This document shows, piece after piece, positions 11,926-25,577 of a stretch of 64,000 bases of DNA. The stretch's first letter is position 1; every line of letters starts with the position of its first letter. The translations under genes and the position numbers were made by a program. Origin of the DNA: Clarkia xantiana subsp. parviflora (Eukaryota; Streptophyta; Magnoliopsida; Myrtales; Onagraceae); contig JAPTYO010000014.1 of NCBI GenBank assembly GCA_036873135.1, forward strand, positions 22,404,952 to 22,468,951, read 5' to 3'. Under the pieces are notes generated by a model. That model was not told the DNA's origin. It did not search any database and worked only from the letters and a program-made list of their open reading frames with translations.

Positions 11926-13630
11926 ATGGAAATGTTTTGACGTTCGTTTTGGACAATAATCTTGCTGAACAAGTAACTTTTGATAATGTTTTGATGTTCT
12001 TCTGCAATACCTTCAGGATTGCTGCAAAGTAAGAATAATGCAGTCTTCGATTAGGATTTTCTAGAGATGATAATGTGATTATGCTGCCAAAAGTAAAGAA
12101 CATAACAGATACATAGAGTCTTCTTGCTTCAAATCTTAAGATAACTTATTTCATTATTTATGAGCTACTGGTCTTAAAAATAAGCATACTCTTGTCAACC
12201 CACTTAAGTCCCATTTTTTTTTCTAAGTTAGGATGTTACTATTTTATTATGCGATCTTAAAGTGACATCCTGATCTAAATCTTAAAGTTATTGAAATAAG
12301 GGTTAACTTCGATAAAATCACAAAAAATCAATTAGAATAAAATATAGAGAAAAAAAGATGATATGAGATTAAAGAGCGGAGATTGTTACACACATAAACA
12401 AAACAAACTCTAAAAAGTTTATAAAAAAATATTTTTTTAAGGAATATTTCTGTTGAATGGAATATAATATAATATAATATAATATAATATATACTTATTA
12501 AGATATCTACCTCAAAATTATGTGTCTCCAACCATAAGCCGACCCAGTAATCCCCCTCCCACTTTGATTCAACCTTCGACCCGCCTCAGCAGGCTTCTGA
12601 TGAGCTCTATTGGTGCCCCACCTGATCACCTTCATCCGTCTCCCCGAAGGTATAAAAGACATTTGTTATAAACCATTTGGTTGACATGATTTTTGCAAAG
12701 TTTTTTTTTTTTTTTTCCAGATATTTGGATATTGTTGTGTTTTGAATAACTATATTTTAGTATATTTGTATTTATTTATGTGGTGAAATATGAGCAGTTT
12801 ATATATTGTATGATATAAATGAGTACGAGTTTATGTTAATATAAATAATTATGTTTCAAAATATAATTATTTTTTTATTTTATTTTATTGTAATTGTGCT
12901 TTTTTGGAAGTACGAACGAGTTGTTTGTGAATAGTTTACGTGGTCTCATTGACTAATAGAATTGACATATCAGTTTGAGATTTACTCTCTTATTCTCTAA
13001 CATTAGAATTAGTAAATAATTTTTTTTATTATATAAGATAAGATACTCAAGTAAAAAATATAATTTATAAGTAAAACATAAATTTATTTAGGATGGAATT
13101 TAAAAAAAAATTTTATTATTAAGAAATATTGAGATTATTTAGTTAAGAAAATGAAACTAAAAATATACTTATTTTGAATTAGTCTCGTAAAAAAAAAGTA
13201 GTTCAGACTAAAGATTACTATATTTTTTATTATTTGGTTATGTTAAGTCGTTAACATGAGACTATTAGAGATAATGTGAATATAATAATATTGAATTATC
13301 ATTTACACTCTCGCAATTAAACAAATTAAAAAAAAAAAATTGAACTCACAAGCTTTAAAATTGATTTAAAATCTTATAATATCCTTTTTCGTGACATATT
13401 ATTTATCTACCTTAATCGAGCAGAATTATATTCCGTTTTGTGATGCCATGCCATTGCAAATTGTATTCAAAAGTAGAACAGTTAAATTTGAAACATTCAT
13501 AGTAGAAGGGGTAATTCACTACCAGGTCAAAAGTTTGAGGACTATTTGTGAATTCTAGTCTCTCCAATATTTCGTTGGGCTAAGTGTGGGCTTTCTAAGG
13601 TCCACTCTATTTATTTTTATTTAGTAGTTT
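11926..13630. other. AT-rich spacer, no gene seen
   Basis: Mostly AT-rich, with a TATAA-type pentamer run near 12465-12490 (ATAAT repeated). A short GC-richer island at about 12540-12650 has one 20-30 codon stretch that could be an old exon scrap but is not recognisable. Confidence 0.4.
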
Positions 13631-13639
13631 TTTTTGGGG

Positions 13640-15263
13640 GGTAAGAAAGTAGATATTGGACCGACCCCCTTTCGCCCTTCTCAAAAATCTACGACTCTTT
13701 ACTTTGACGTAGCGGTCCAATCCAAAACCCTCTCTCTGTCGGGTCTCCAAGCCCAATCACCCCCCTCTCTCTCTCCTCCCCGGCGGAGAAACCCTAGATC
13801 TCTAGCTCCTCCGCAAGCTCCGACTCCGATCCCGATTCATATCTAGCTGCCGGTCTGGTCTTCCCCGCGGCTCTGTTCATCTGGTACACGGTTTATTCTC
13901 TCTGGTTTGGTTAAATTTCTGGTGGATTGGTTCTCGTTTTCTGTTGTTCGTCGGAACTGTCAGAGTCTTGATCCGTGGACACTTTGGTTTGGTTTGGTTG
14001 TGGTTGTACATTTTAGCGGTTGTTGATTTTTTTAAAAGTTTATGTTATCGTGGTCGACTGGATCTGGTGAAGATGATTATGAATGGAGTCCAGAACATTG
14101 AACAAATAGTTTTAGATCTGCTTATTAGTTTTTTCATCAGTTTTTAGATCTGTTTGTTTTTCAACTTTCTGGCGTATTTGAGCCCAGAAAACGGACCCAG
14201 GAAGGTGCAGCTCAGCATCAGAAGGCCGTAATTGGTCGGATCTCAGATAATAGTTTTTTTTCATCTATTCCTTTGAGCTTCAATCTCAGCTGAGCTGCAT
14301 ATTTTACCTTTCTGAGCTTTTTTATTTATTTAATAATAATATAATCTAGAGAAGCCCAGTTTGAGTTTTTATTTTTTTAGTTTTCCAGATAAATATTAGA
14401 AAATAAAATAACTTGGAGAGGCTGTGCTGCATCCTGTAAGGTGAGGTTCGATCCCAATAATTTTGGGGTTTAGTTTATTGGAGTCTCTGTGATGCGGATG
14501 AAGCTAACGAGGTGGTGATTGGGCTGTTTAGAGGCCCAATAAGACCCACTCTCGGAGCCACCCCCTGTTTCTTTTCCAGAAACAGAAATAAGTGGTCTCA
14601 GACTCTTTTAAGTGTTCCTTGTCCAACACCTCTCATTGGGCGAAAGAGGTCTTACTAAATAATAATGTTTTACATAATAATAATTACCTTATGTCAAAAT
14701 AGGCCTGCCTTGTTTTGACCCAACCCTTTCTACGCATCTCGTTTATTCCCAAATCTCACCATTGAAGAGGTCCAGTTGTTATAATATCCTGTTTGTATTA
14801 CGATTAAAGACTGGATTTTTATATTAAGGAAGCTGATTGCAGGAAACTAATTTTTTTTTTCACTAGTACCTCAAGTGAATGGGAAAAGAGATTGAAAAAA
14901 TAGTGCATTTTTTTTTTTGCCGAAAAAAAAGTAGAGCATTTTGGAGCTCTCTTTTTTATGGAGGCAATCAATGCCAATTGAATATTTTTATGCAATTCTT
15001 TGATGATTATTAGCCGTTGTCATGTAATTCAGACCTTAGGTTTAGTTGATGAACTCAGCCATTTATTTGTCTTTCATCATCATCTTCCTTGTCAAGTCTC
15101 ATCTCAGTGGTTAATTCGACTTTGAAGGTTGTATTGGTTGATTACACTTTGACAACCAAGTTATGATCATCATTAAGATCAAATTTTCACGTCACTTGTG
15201 TATTGTTACCTTCGCTGCAAATTTTGTATCTGATATTCTTGATGGGATCTCTTCAGATTGAAG
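13640..15263 (+). promoter_or_regulatory. Promoter, 5' UTR and probable 5' UTR intron of the BED/hAT gene
   Basis: A CT-rich block (CCCTCTCTCTGTC, CCCCCCTCTCTCTCTCC) at 13720-13790 leads into AAACCCTAGATC, a composition usual for plant transcription starts and 5' UTRs. A GT-AG intron probably removes most of the DNA between about 13880 and 15256, since TCTTCAG ends at 15256, just 7 bases before the ATG. The donor could not be fixed. The region contains no other gene. Confidence 0.5.
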
Positions 15264-17735
15264 ATGGAATCTCCAGAAGATAACACTAATAACATGATGG
15301 TGGAGGTTGGAGGACTCGAGCTGGTCACTCCCGATACCCATCTGATCAAAAGGAGGAAGAAGAAGTCCTTAGTATGGGAACACTTCACCGTCGAGGCCGT
15401 GGGCCCTGACTGCCGAAGAGCATACTGCAAGCAATGCAAACAGAGTTTTGCCTACAGTACAGGCTCCAAGGTCGCAGGAACCAGCCACCTGAAACGCCAC
15501 GTTGCGAAGGGAATATGTGCGTCTCTGCTCCGTAACCCTGACAAGACTGCCTACTCCGCCCCTTCAAAGTTGGTCACTGATCGTCCGAAACGCCCTTACA
15601 ACAGGCAACAACTGCCTCAATACAGCCCTTTCGACCAGGACCGGGTACGCCATGAAATTGCAAAAATGATCATTGTCCATGATTACCCTCTGCACATGGT
15701 GGAACATTCTGGATTTGTCTCCTTTGTCAAGAACATTCAGCCCCAGTTCGACCTCGTCAACTTTGGTGGGGTCCAAGGCGACTGTGTGGCTACTTATTTG
15801 ACCGAAAAGCAAGGTGTGGTGAAGTTCATAGAATCGATGCCTGGTCGGGTGTGCATTACGGTGGATGTATGGACATCAAGCCGAAGCATGGGGTACTTGT
15901 TCCTCAACGGATACTTCATGGATAGCGATTGGAAGATTCACCGGAGGCTTCTCACCGTCGTGTTGGAGCCATTTCCTGATTCGAACACAGCTTTCAGCCA
16001 TGCGCTTGCCACTTGCTTATCTGACTGGAATCTGGAGAACAAATTGTTCTCAGTCACATTCGGATATCCGTTATCGGATATCAGCCGCGAAAATCTCCGT
16101 CCTTTTCTTGCTGTTAAGAACCCGCAGATTCTGAATGGTCAGTTGTTGATCGGGAACTGCATAGCGCAAACACTAACTGCAGCAGTGAAGGATGTGTTAG
16201 GAGCCGGACACGAAATTATCAGGAAAGTCCGCAACAGTGTCAAGTACGTCAAGACCTCAGAATCGCACGAGGAGAAGTTCGTCGATTTAAGGTATTTTGT
16301 AAATTTCAAATGGGTTTATGATCAAAATCACGGATTTATCTCAAATTTGATACTTTTTATTGCCAATTTTTTTAAATTTTGTAACTATCAAGGGTTTATG
16401 ATCAAAATCACGGATTTTTACTCAAATTTGAAACTTTGTGTTGCCAACTTTTTAAATTTTATAAACTTCACGCAGAGTTTATTATAAAAATCACAATTTT
16501 TTCCTTCTCAAAATTGTAACAATTTTGTTGGTAAATTGTAACAATTATTATAAGAATCATACTCAATATTGCAATTTTTTATTATTTTTTTTTTCCATTT
16601 CAGGCAACAGCTACAGGTTCCAAGCGACAAGATCCTATCCCTAGACGACCAAACTCGATGGAACACGACATACGAAATGCTAGCTGCTGCTTCTGAGCTC
16701 AAAGAAGTCTTCTCTTGCTTAGACACCTCCGATCCTGATTTCAGCGGCGCACCGACTTTAGACGAATGGAAACACATTGAGACCCTCTGCACGTACCTAA
16801 AACCTCTCTATGAGGCAGCCGCTGCGCTAGCCTCTCCGACCACAAATGCCTCGGCAATCACAATGTTCCATGAGGTCTGGAAGATGCACTCAGACCTCGC
16901 CCGTGTGGCCACCACCGATGATCCGTTTGTCTCAGATTTCGCTGCCCCGATGCTTGACAAGATCGACAGGTAAGCCTTTCAATTTGGGCCAATGGGTTGG
17001 GTCTGGGTCGATTATTTAGATCATTGGTTCATTTCGAAACTCCTTACCTGACCCATTGTTTTTCTACGGATCGACCTTTTCATGAGCCGTGTATTTCTGG
17101 GTTGGGTCATTAATCAACAGTTCTTTGACAATAGGTACTGGAAAGACTGCAGCTTGGTGCTTGCCCTGGCTGTCGTGATGGACCCGCGGTTCAAGATGAA
17201 GCTCGTGGAGTTCAGTTTCTCGAAGATGTTCGGTGACGATTACCCAACATACGTTAAGGTTGTCGATGATGGGATCCACGAGCTGTTCTCCGAGTACATC
17301 CTCCTCCCTTTACCACTAACCCCTACTTACGAAGACGTAAAAGCGGAGGAATCAGGCGGTGGGACCCTCTTATCCGACCACGGTCTGACTGATTTCGACA
17401 TGTACATAATGGAGACAAGCGGGCAGCAGATGAAATCGGAGCTGGATCAGTACCTGGACGAAACACTGCTGCCACGTGTGCAGGAATTCGATGTTTTGGG
17501 GTGGTGGAAGCTGAATAAACTCAAGTACCCAACCCTGTCGAAGATGGCTCGAGATATATTGACGGTTCCTGTGTGCACGGTGCCACCACAGTCGGTGTTT
17601 GACACAGCGGAGAGGGAGATGGATGAGTATAGGAGCTCGTTGAGGCCCGAGACGGTGGAGGCGGTGCTGTGTAGCAAGGACTGGATGCAGTATGGTTCGA
17701 CCGAGGCGGTTGTTAAGGTAGAGGTGTCTAGTTAG
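15264..17735 (+). CDS. BED zinc-finger protein derived from a hAT transposase (RICESLEEPER/DAYSLEEPER type)
   Basis: Exons 15264-16291, 16604-16969 and 17135-17735 join in phase to a 664-residue protein. Residues about 38-85 form a BED zinc finger (CKQC at 55-58, paired with HLKRH). The hAT transposase-like region holds ITVDVWTSS, the position of the first catalytic Asp. The C-terminal hAT dimerisation domain reads from about YLDE through LGWWKLN to SVFDTAERE and LCSKDW. The usual second Asp motif (DNAS/DNAxNN) is replaced near the middle of exon 1, the gene has introns and a long 5' leader, and I saw no terminal inverted repeats or 8-bp duplications around it. Together this points to a domesticated host gene, probably a nuclear DNA-binding regulator. 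Intron 1 contains two imperfect copies of a sequence with GGGTTTATGATCAAAATCAC. Confidence 0.88.
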
Positions 17736-19388
17736 ATTGGTAAATTGGTTAAGGGGTTTGTGATGGATATAGATAGTGTTATATTTTGGTTGGTGATGGT
17801 GATGGTGATGATGATGAGATTGTAGTTGACAGATTGGTCTAGGTCTTAGGGTGTGTTTGATTGTGTATCATTGATGATTCAGAGTTTAAACAAGTCTCAT
17901 TGTAGTATTGTACCATTATCATTTAGTTATGTTATTATTGCTTACATGTTATTACTATAATTTTCTTAGTCTAAAGAAATATAAATGTTGGATAATTATT
18001 AAATTAGATAATAATAATACTTATTAAAATTGGTAATTTTGTGATTGAATTAGATTTGAGTCTATATTCTTGATATTTTACCAAGTAATGATGCAGTAGA
18101 AAAATCAACTTTTCAAGGGTTGGACAGAACCCCTGAGTCCAGTTGACCCAGGGCAGGATAGCCCCTAGACAGGGTTAATTGGACCCAAGGTCCTATCCCT
18201 AATATATATATTATTATTATTTTACGTTTTAAAAAAATACAAAATATGCTAGGCTTGCTATTATCAGCATCAGTATTCCACTATTACTACTGAATTAAAA
18301 TGAGATACTAAAATCTCAGTTCAAAATTTACTATACTGTAAGAGCTTTTTGAGATAAGCGATGTTTAATAAACATGGAAGTGTATGATTTTCTGGTTCCA
18401 ATTCTAAGTTATCCACGCATTCTCCAGGTGTAGGTCTTTTCCTAGTATGCTGAGATGAACATTCTCCACATCACGTGCCATGACGAGTAATCCGACAAAA
18501 ACAATTTGGACTGGCAAGATTGGCAGCAGCGGAAAGGAGCGGGATAGATGAGATTGTTCGCAAGGAGAGAAAGGGGGTGAGGTGGAATGAAAGTGATAGG
18601 GTTTTATTCAATTACGTTTCCGAGACCCGTGGAAATACGTTATTCCGCAATTTTTAGTGGCGAAATAGACTAAACCACCGATTTGTAGGATATCGGACTA
18701 AAAATTTTCGTTTATGTGAGAGCCGAAAGTTAATTGTATTTCCACCCCTGTCAGCAGTGGAAAATGAGCTTATTTGTTATTAGTTTTTAGAGGAGTTATT
18801 TGTTTTTAGTTTACTATAGGGGCAATTGAAAATTTTATGAGTAAATTGTCTCAAATCTAAAACAAATATAACAGACTAACTCATCTTTTATATAATAATA
18901 ATAATTAAACTCGAATAATCTCTACTTATATCAAATTAGTTATTGTCAGACTTTAGAATAATTCCCGCCTATACTGATCGGTTCGTAAAAGTAAAATGCT
19001 AACTATAAATTTTATTTTTATTTTTCAAAACCCATATAGAGGTTGAACCTCAAATTTCTGAATAATCGTTGAATAGTGTCGTAGCAGAAATATTCCATAT
19101 TAATTTTTTTAGGCCATCCATATTAACTAAAACGAACTTTTTACAGTAGCCCACTAACGGTAGGCCTATTGGCGCGCAACTAGAAAAAAAAACTTTATAT
19201 ATAGCATAGGCCTTAGTTTTGGGGCGCCCTCGAAACTTACGTCTCGAAACGTTTCGTACCTACGTGTTTGGGTTTCTTTGACCATCGTCACCATCTCTGT
19301 TGATTATTTCTCCATTTTCTTACCAGCGAAGCGATCTATCTTTCTCCATAGTCCATACTAATACGCTGTTCGGCGAATCCTCGCAGAG
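17736..19388. other. 3' flank of the BED gene, spacer and TBC promoter
   Basis: The first part is a 3' flank with GATGGTGATGATGATGAG repeats near 17796. The middle is AT-rich spacer with no recognisable exon. The last 200 bases before 19389 contain CT-rich sequence (CGTCACCATCTCTG, TTATTTCTCC) that probably includes the transcription start and 5' UTR of the TBC gene. Confidence 0.45.
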
Positions 19389-22300
19389 ATGCAGGAGACG
19401 GACCTTGATCTCTCTGACGACGCCGATTACGCCGCTTCGCAGCTCCACGTAAGTCTCGTCGGACCTTCAATTCTTGCATTTGATGTAGTCTGAATCGTGT
19501 GATTGATGGGTGTTAGGTTTTGGTTCTGGTTTCAGGGATCCGTGTACATGGCGAGGAGTGATAGTGTTAAGACTAGCTCGTCGACGGAGCCTGATAGCGC
19601 CGAAATTGTTTATGTGAAGGATAATGTGACAATTCATCCCACTCAGTTTGCTACTGAGAGGATTAGTGGCCGAATGAAGCTGATCAAGCAAGGACCGTCT
19701 CTTCTTATGGTAGCTTTATTGACTTTTTCGCTCTCGCGTTCTTGTTTACTTTTTTGGCGTTTCTTTGATGAATTCATATTGTGTATGTGACTCTGAAATT
19801 GTGGGATTGAATTGAATGGCAGAATTGGATACCCTATAAAGGGCAGAACTCGTGTGCGAGGCTATCTGAGAAAGGTATGTGTGGTAAATCTTGATCGATT
19901 AATTGTATGCAGCAGTCGCATGCATGTCCTTTCTAGTGCATGAAGGTTGCTATGTTTGTGTATTGTTGTGCAGATATGAGTCTATATACCATAAAAGGCG
20001 TTTCTTTTGCGGACATGAGGTCAATTCGCAGGCACACTCCTACTTTTGGGTGGCAATATATAATAGTCGTTATGTCATCAGGTGAACCATTATATTTCTC
20101 GTTGTGAATCTTCTCTGGACTTCACTTCATAGACATCCATAATAAAGATAAATTCATTTTCTGAAATTTGATCAATAGATCATATTTTTGCATTAGCACA
20201 TAATAGATAAATTCTCGTTTGGCTTCTTGGATGGTTTTAATTGATATATATAGCCTTCTCAATCTTGAGTACAATATCATTGACGATGAACTCTTCAAGG
20301 TAACTAGAAGAATACTGGCTATTTACATATATAGCCTCTTTTCTGTTGTAGCATATTTTGTAACGCTCTGTCTGACGTTATCCAAATAAAATATGCATGA
20401 TAAAGTTGCACCTTAAGAATATAGAAGCTATATGAGAAATGCAGAGTTTTCTTGAATTTGAATTGATCTTTGGCCAATGGAACAATAGATCATATTTGTG
20501 CATTAGCACATAATAGGACAAACTCTCGTTTGGTTTCTTGGTTGGTTTTAACTTTTAATTGATATATATATAGCCTCCTCAATCTTGAGTACAATATCAT
20601 TGATGATGAACTCTTCAAGGTAACTAGAAGAATACTGGCTATTTACATATATAGCCTCCTTTCTGTTGCATATTTTGTAAGGCTCTGTTTGACGATATCC
20701 AAAGAAAATATGCATGATAAAGTTGCCCTTATGAATATAGAAGCTGTATGAGCATGAAGAGTTTTCTTGTATTTGAATTGATCTTTGGCCATTGGAACCA
20801 AGATTTCTCACTAAAGGACCAAACTTGACCATTTTTGGCGAAGTAATTATGACAATGCTGTAAGTTGAACTGATTGTGAGTTCTATGGGGAATCCTTAGA
20901 TTCCCTGCATTTTGGCAGAGATATTTACCATATTGTAATGTGTGGTTGACCTGTTAAACAAGGGCAACTGAACAATAACATCTCATAAAGAGAGAATACA
21001 CTCATATTCATATATAGTAACAATTTCCTGCTCTTTTCTTAGTGCTTGTAGTTTGATGCAAGCACACTAAATTTGAATATACACATACCATGATTGTATT
21101 TCCTTTCAAAGATATATATTTTAATGTTGCCCAAATCTGTAGTTTTTTTTTTTAAAAAACATAGCTGTTCTGCAGGTCTAGCATTTCCTCCTCTTTACTT
21201 CTACAATGGAGGAGTCAAAGAATTCCTTGCTACAGTGAAGCAGCATGTTCTCCTTGTGAGGTATTCACGACTCAGAGTCTTCTTTTTCTCATGTATATCA
21301 TCCTTTTAGTTTTTGCTTTGAAAGAAGGTCTACGTGCGGAGTGTGGATGACAAACTGTTACAGTTAGAGTGGTTTTTTTGTTAAAGCTATTATTCTCTGT
21401 GCCATGAAAGTGTCCCGCAATGAAAATTGTTGTCCTTGTAATATTGGAAATTGCTTTTTTAATTGAATATATATTGATATGGGTTTGAGTTTGATATTGT
21501 TGATCATCTTTGCAGGTCAGCTGAAGATGCAAATGTATTTATTGTGAATGATTTTGACAATCCTCTTCAGGTGTGCAGTTCTCTTTCTTAAAGTCCAGCC
21601 CTCTGGATTGCTTCATTATATCTTTTGGTGTGTAACGTTTTTTCTGCCTGCTTTTGCCTACACACGATCATTGATTTTCCCCGCCCAGTATGTAGTTATG
21701 GTGTTTCCAACTGATCCGTAATGTGCTTCATCATGGTTTGTCTAAAATGAAAGCCAGTGGATAGTGAAGTAGAGGCAATAACTTGGCCTTTCAGTTATTG
21801 TAATGAAATACTTTTCGTACATGAAGTTAGTTCTAGTGTGTTCACTTTCACTTTTTCTTTGATCTAATAATTTGACTATTGAGGGGTTGTTTTTTCTTTG
21901 TTCTCATTTGGTTCTTGATTATCTTTTTTAGAGAACTTTGTCTTCTTTGGAGCTTCCAAGAACTGTATCTGTTGCACATGGGCCGTTGTCATCGGAACCG
22001 GTATCAGGTATTCAGTCACCTGCAAATGAAAGCCAAGACTTCAATGATGGAAGTCTTAGTACCTCATTGTACAATGGAAGATCAAGAAAAAAGATTCAGG
22101 ATCCAACTCGGGATTTGTCAATTCAAGTGCTGGAGAAGTTCTCGCTTGTAACAAGGTTTGCTCGTGAAACAACTTCACAGCTCTTCCGTGAAAACCTCAA
22201 TAATAGTATTGGTCCTAATGAGAGGAGAAGGCATGGCATGTACCCTCATGAGTATTCTCATGAGACATTCATTGAGGATAAGCCTCCTGAGGTACTTGCA

Positions 22301-25300
22301 CCTGTTGCTCCTGACCCTATTGAGGTAATCCTATATCCGTCATGGATTGTAGAAATACTTATGATAGATGTTATATCGGAGAAATATCGTATTATGGGTT
22401 TCCATGATTGGGCCTAATCATGATTAATGAGCTGTAATATTTTATTTTCTATGGCAGCTTGACAAACAAGCACTTGTATGGGGGCAACCAAGACAGTCAC
22501 CACTAGAATATGAGGAGGTACGATGGGGCCATATTAATTTTTCCCTCAATATATATTTTGGTTTTGAGCAAAATGTCAGACCCTACAGCTTCCTACTATA
22601 TGCACTTCCAAAAAGGATAACTCATTGAGGTTCCTAAAAACATGATAAATAACCTACCATTTCTTCCTAAGATATCATACTGTTATTTCTTGGTAAATAT
22701 TCCCCTTTAAAATGAAAACATGACTCAGTGAGTTTTCATATTTTGTACCATATTAAATGGTACCTCCATTTCTCTTAAGCAAAGATGTCTTACTATCAGA
22801 GTTGTTAGGAGTATCTGGAATTAAGATCAATTATCTAGTTTACTTGTGTATAGATCTAGGATATTATGCCTAGAGTCTAGAAGCTACTGCTCTTGTATAT
22901 ATATATATATTCTTCTCTAGTCTCTACTTTTTTGGTAATAATAAGACAAGTTAGTCTCTCAAATATCAAGTCTACATGTCAGAGATAACCTTGTGAAACC
23001 AACGGAAGTGAACCTTTTTTTTGTATCTTGAAAGATGGCAGGTTCTCTCTCTGTACAAAAGAAAACTTTATATTTAAGCTTTTTAAGTTTAAAAACGCGG
23101 TGTTATAGTGACTCGAGAACTAAAAAGCACCTTTTTAGTATCTTTGGTTTTTGTTGTTTTTATTTGCAGTGCTTAGAGCATCCACAATGCACAACCCCAA
23201 CTTCTATCTCACTTTATGCCACATAAGTGCCACATAATCAATATATAATAAAATAAAAAAATGTCTTGAGGTTGTCTATTACTACTTCAATGGTGTCTAC
23301 CAACTTGGACCTACATATTCTTTTAAATAATAATAAAATTAACACTTTTTTCTACTATACTCTCTCACAATATTAATGATGGGATGTGAGAGAGTGAAGC
23401 CCTCCTTAGAGGGATTGGACAAAAAAATTTGTCCATCTCCAATGCAAATGGACAACCCATCTTGCCACATGGAGGAGTTGTCCTTCATTTTTGTCTTGCA
23501 TTGTGGATGCTCTTACTACCTTTCTCATGTATCTTGCATTTGGACTTGTGAGGACAAGGAAATCTAATGAATCTTCTTGTTCTGGCAGTGGACCACATTT
23601 CTTGATTATGAAGGAAGAACTAAGGATCCGAAAGCATTGAGAAAAAGAATATTTTATGGAGGAGTTGAGCACAGATTAAGGAAAAAGGTACGTTTATACT
23701 TCATAGAATTTGCAGTGTTGCTGCTACCCACTTATTCCATTTGGCATACAATGGTTATCATTTGGTTAAATATGAAATGGACAATTCATTACAGGTTTGG
23801 CCATTTTTGTTGGGATACCACTTGTATGATTCAACATATGCAGAAAGGGATTATGCAAGATCCATTAAGAAATCAGAGTATGAAACAATAAAGCGCCAAT
23901 GGCAGGTAGGTGCTAAATTTTTTATGTGGGCTAAGGTTAATTGCTTGAATGGCTGGCTTATTGACACCTATCTAAATTTGTGATCAAGTGTTTATGAATA
24001 TTTTTCTAAATTCTGACCTTGAGAATGAAGAAAACTAGGAGCATATAATGCAGAGTTATAAAAGTTGCATTTGGCATCCATTGCCATGTGTTGGCTATTG
24101 TTCAAATATCTGTAAAATATATAGCCATCCATAAAGTAACTGAATTGAAAGTTGAGGTCCCTCTTATTTTATAGGTTTGACATGATCAACTGGTAGCATA
24201 TCTGTCTTTGTTTCTATATGTAAATGCAGATTAGTAATTTAGAAAACAAAACTCATGTTTTGCAGAGTGTCTCTGCAGAGCAAGCAAAAAGGTTCACTAA
24301 GTTCAGAGAGAGGAAAGGTCTAATCGACAAAGACGTAGTAAGTCCGCCCCTTCCTGCAGGCTCTGCTTATATCCATCCTTCCTCAGTAATCAGTTATGTT
24401 TGTTGTCTATGCTACCGCTGTGTGATTACTTCATTCTTTTTTTCTTTTGAAAGGTGAGGACCGATAGATCAATCTCTTTCTATGAAGGCGATGAAAATGT
24501 AAACGTCGATCTACTGCGAGATATTCTTCTAACATACTCATTTTACAACTTCGATCTTGGTTATTGTCAGGTAATCTTCCTTACTTTTATGGAGGATGAA
24601 GCAAAGGGCATGTATAGCTTATATACGAGTAACTCTCTTTCTATCCAACACAGGGTATGAGCGATCTTCTTTCACCAATATTGTATGTAATGGAGGATGA
24701 ATCAGAATCATTCTGGTGTTTTGTTGCTCTTATGGAGCGTCTTGGACCAAATTTCAATCGTGATCAAAATGGCATGCATTCTCAACTCTTTGCATTAGCG
24801 AAGGTATTTCCTCGGTTCTATAGCTTTTGCAACATTAAGGTATAATTTTATAAATGGTTGGCCTTAATGTGAAATTAATATCAATACTGCAGTTGGTGGA
24901 GTTGTTGGACAGTCCGTTGCACAACTACTTCAAGCAAAACGACTGCTTGAATTATTTCTTCTGCTTCCGTTGGATTCTTATTCAATTCAAAAGGTAAGCT
25001 TCTCTTATATTTTTTGCACTTTGATATATGCTCTGCATTTTTATAATCGGTAATAATTGTCTTGCATAGTTCTCTGTTTTTACTGCCTTAATGCATTTGA
25101 GCCAAGTGTTAGAACCCTAAAGAAACCCATTTTGGTGCATATCCTTTGTCGAAACATACGATTAAATACCAAATACCAAGCTGAACTTGTGGTTAATTGA
25201 GTAGTTGGTAGCTAGCTGAACAATTTTTTCACTTGATGATTGATGGCAGGGAATTTGAGTACAAGCAAGTGATGAGGTTGTGGGAGGTGCTGTGGAGCCA

Positions 25301-25577
25301 CCACTTATCAGAGCACCTCCACCTGTACGTTTGCGTGGCAGTGCTGAAGCGGTACCGAAGCAAGATAATGGGAGAGCAGATGGATTTCGACACCCTGTTG
25401 ACGTTCATCAATGGGCTGAGTGGCCAAATCGATCTGGATTCAATCCTCAGGGAGGCTGAATCATTGTGCATCTGTGCAGGGGAAACGGGTCCCGCTTGCA
25501 TCCCGCCTGGCACGCCACCTTCGTTGCCTATCGACAATGGACTCTTCTACTCGCAGCAAGATGATGAGGTCTTGTAA
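19389..25577 (+). CDS. TBC domain Rab GTPase-activating protein (TBC1D15/17-like), 15 exons
   Basis: Fifteen phase-consistent exons: 19389-19448, 19536-19709, 19823-19874, 19974-20081, 21176-21260, 21516-21570, 21932-22324, 22458-22517, 23589-23687, 23795-23905, 24266-24337, 24454-24570, 24654-24803, 24893-24993, 25250-25577. They give 654 residues. The N-terminal half (residues about 35-150) resembles the PH-like Rab-binding region of TBC1D15-type proteins. The TBC domain spans about 330-610. Both catalytic fingers are present: the Arg finger in IDKDVVRTDR (R425, across the exon 11/12 junction) and the Gln finger in YCQGM (Q462). It should therefore be an active GAP that stimulates GTP hydrolysis by a Rab in vesicle or endosome traffic. 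Intron 4 carries a 310-bp tandem duplication and intron 8 a MITE. An alternative acceptor upstream of exon 11 (about 24232) is possible but less likely. Confidence 0.93.
20173..20798. repeat. Tandem duplication of about 310 bp inside TBC intron 4
   Basis: Unit 1 runs about 20173-20482 and unit 2 about 20483-20798. Both begin CAATAGATCATATTT and end TTGATCTTTGGCCA with TGGAAC. They differ by scattered substitutions and a few small indels, so the duplication is not recent. It sits wholly within the intron and does not touch splice sites. Confidence 0.9.
23176..23512. mobile_element. PIF/Harbinger (Tourist-like) MITE in TBC intron 8
   Basis: The left end GAGCATCCACAATGC and right end GCATTGTGGATGCTC are perfect inverted repeats, flanked on both sides by TTA (23173-23175 and 23513-23515). 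The 3-bp TTA duplication with GAGCATC-type termini is typical of PIF/Harbinger MITEs. The 337-bp body codes for nothing. Confidence 0.88.

Noticed and set aside
12540..12660. GC-richer patch considered as a coding exon
   Set aside because: Too short, with stops in the best frame and no recognised protein.
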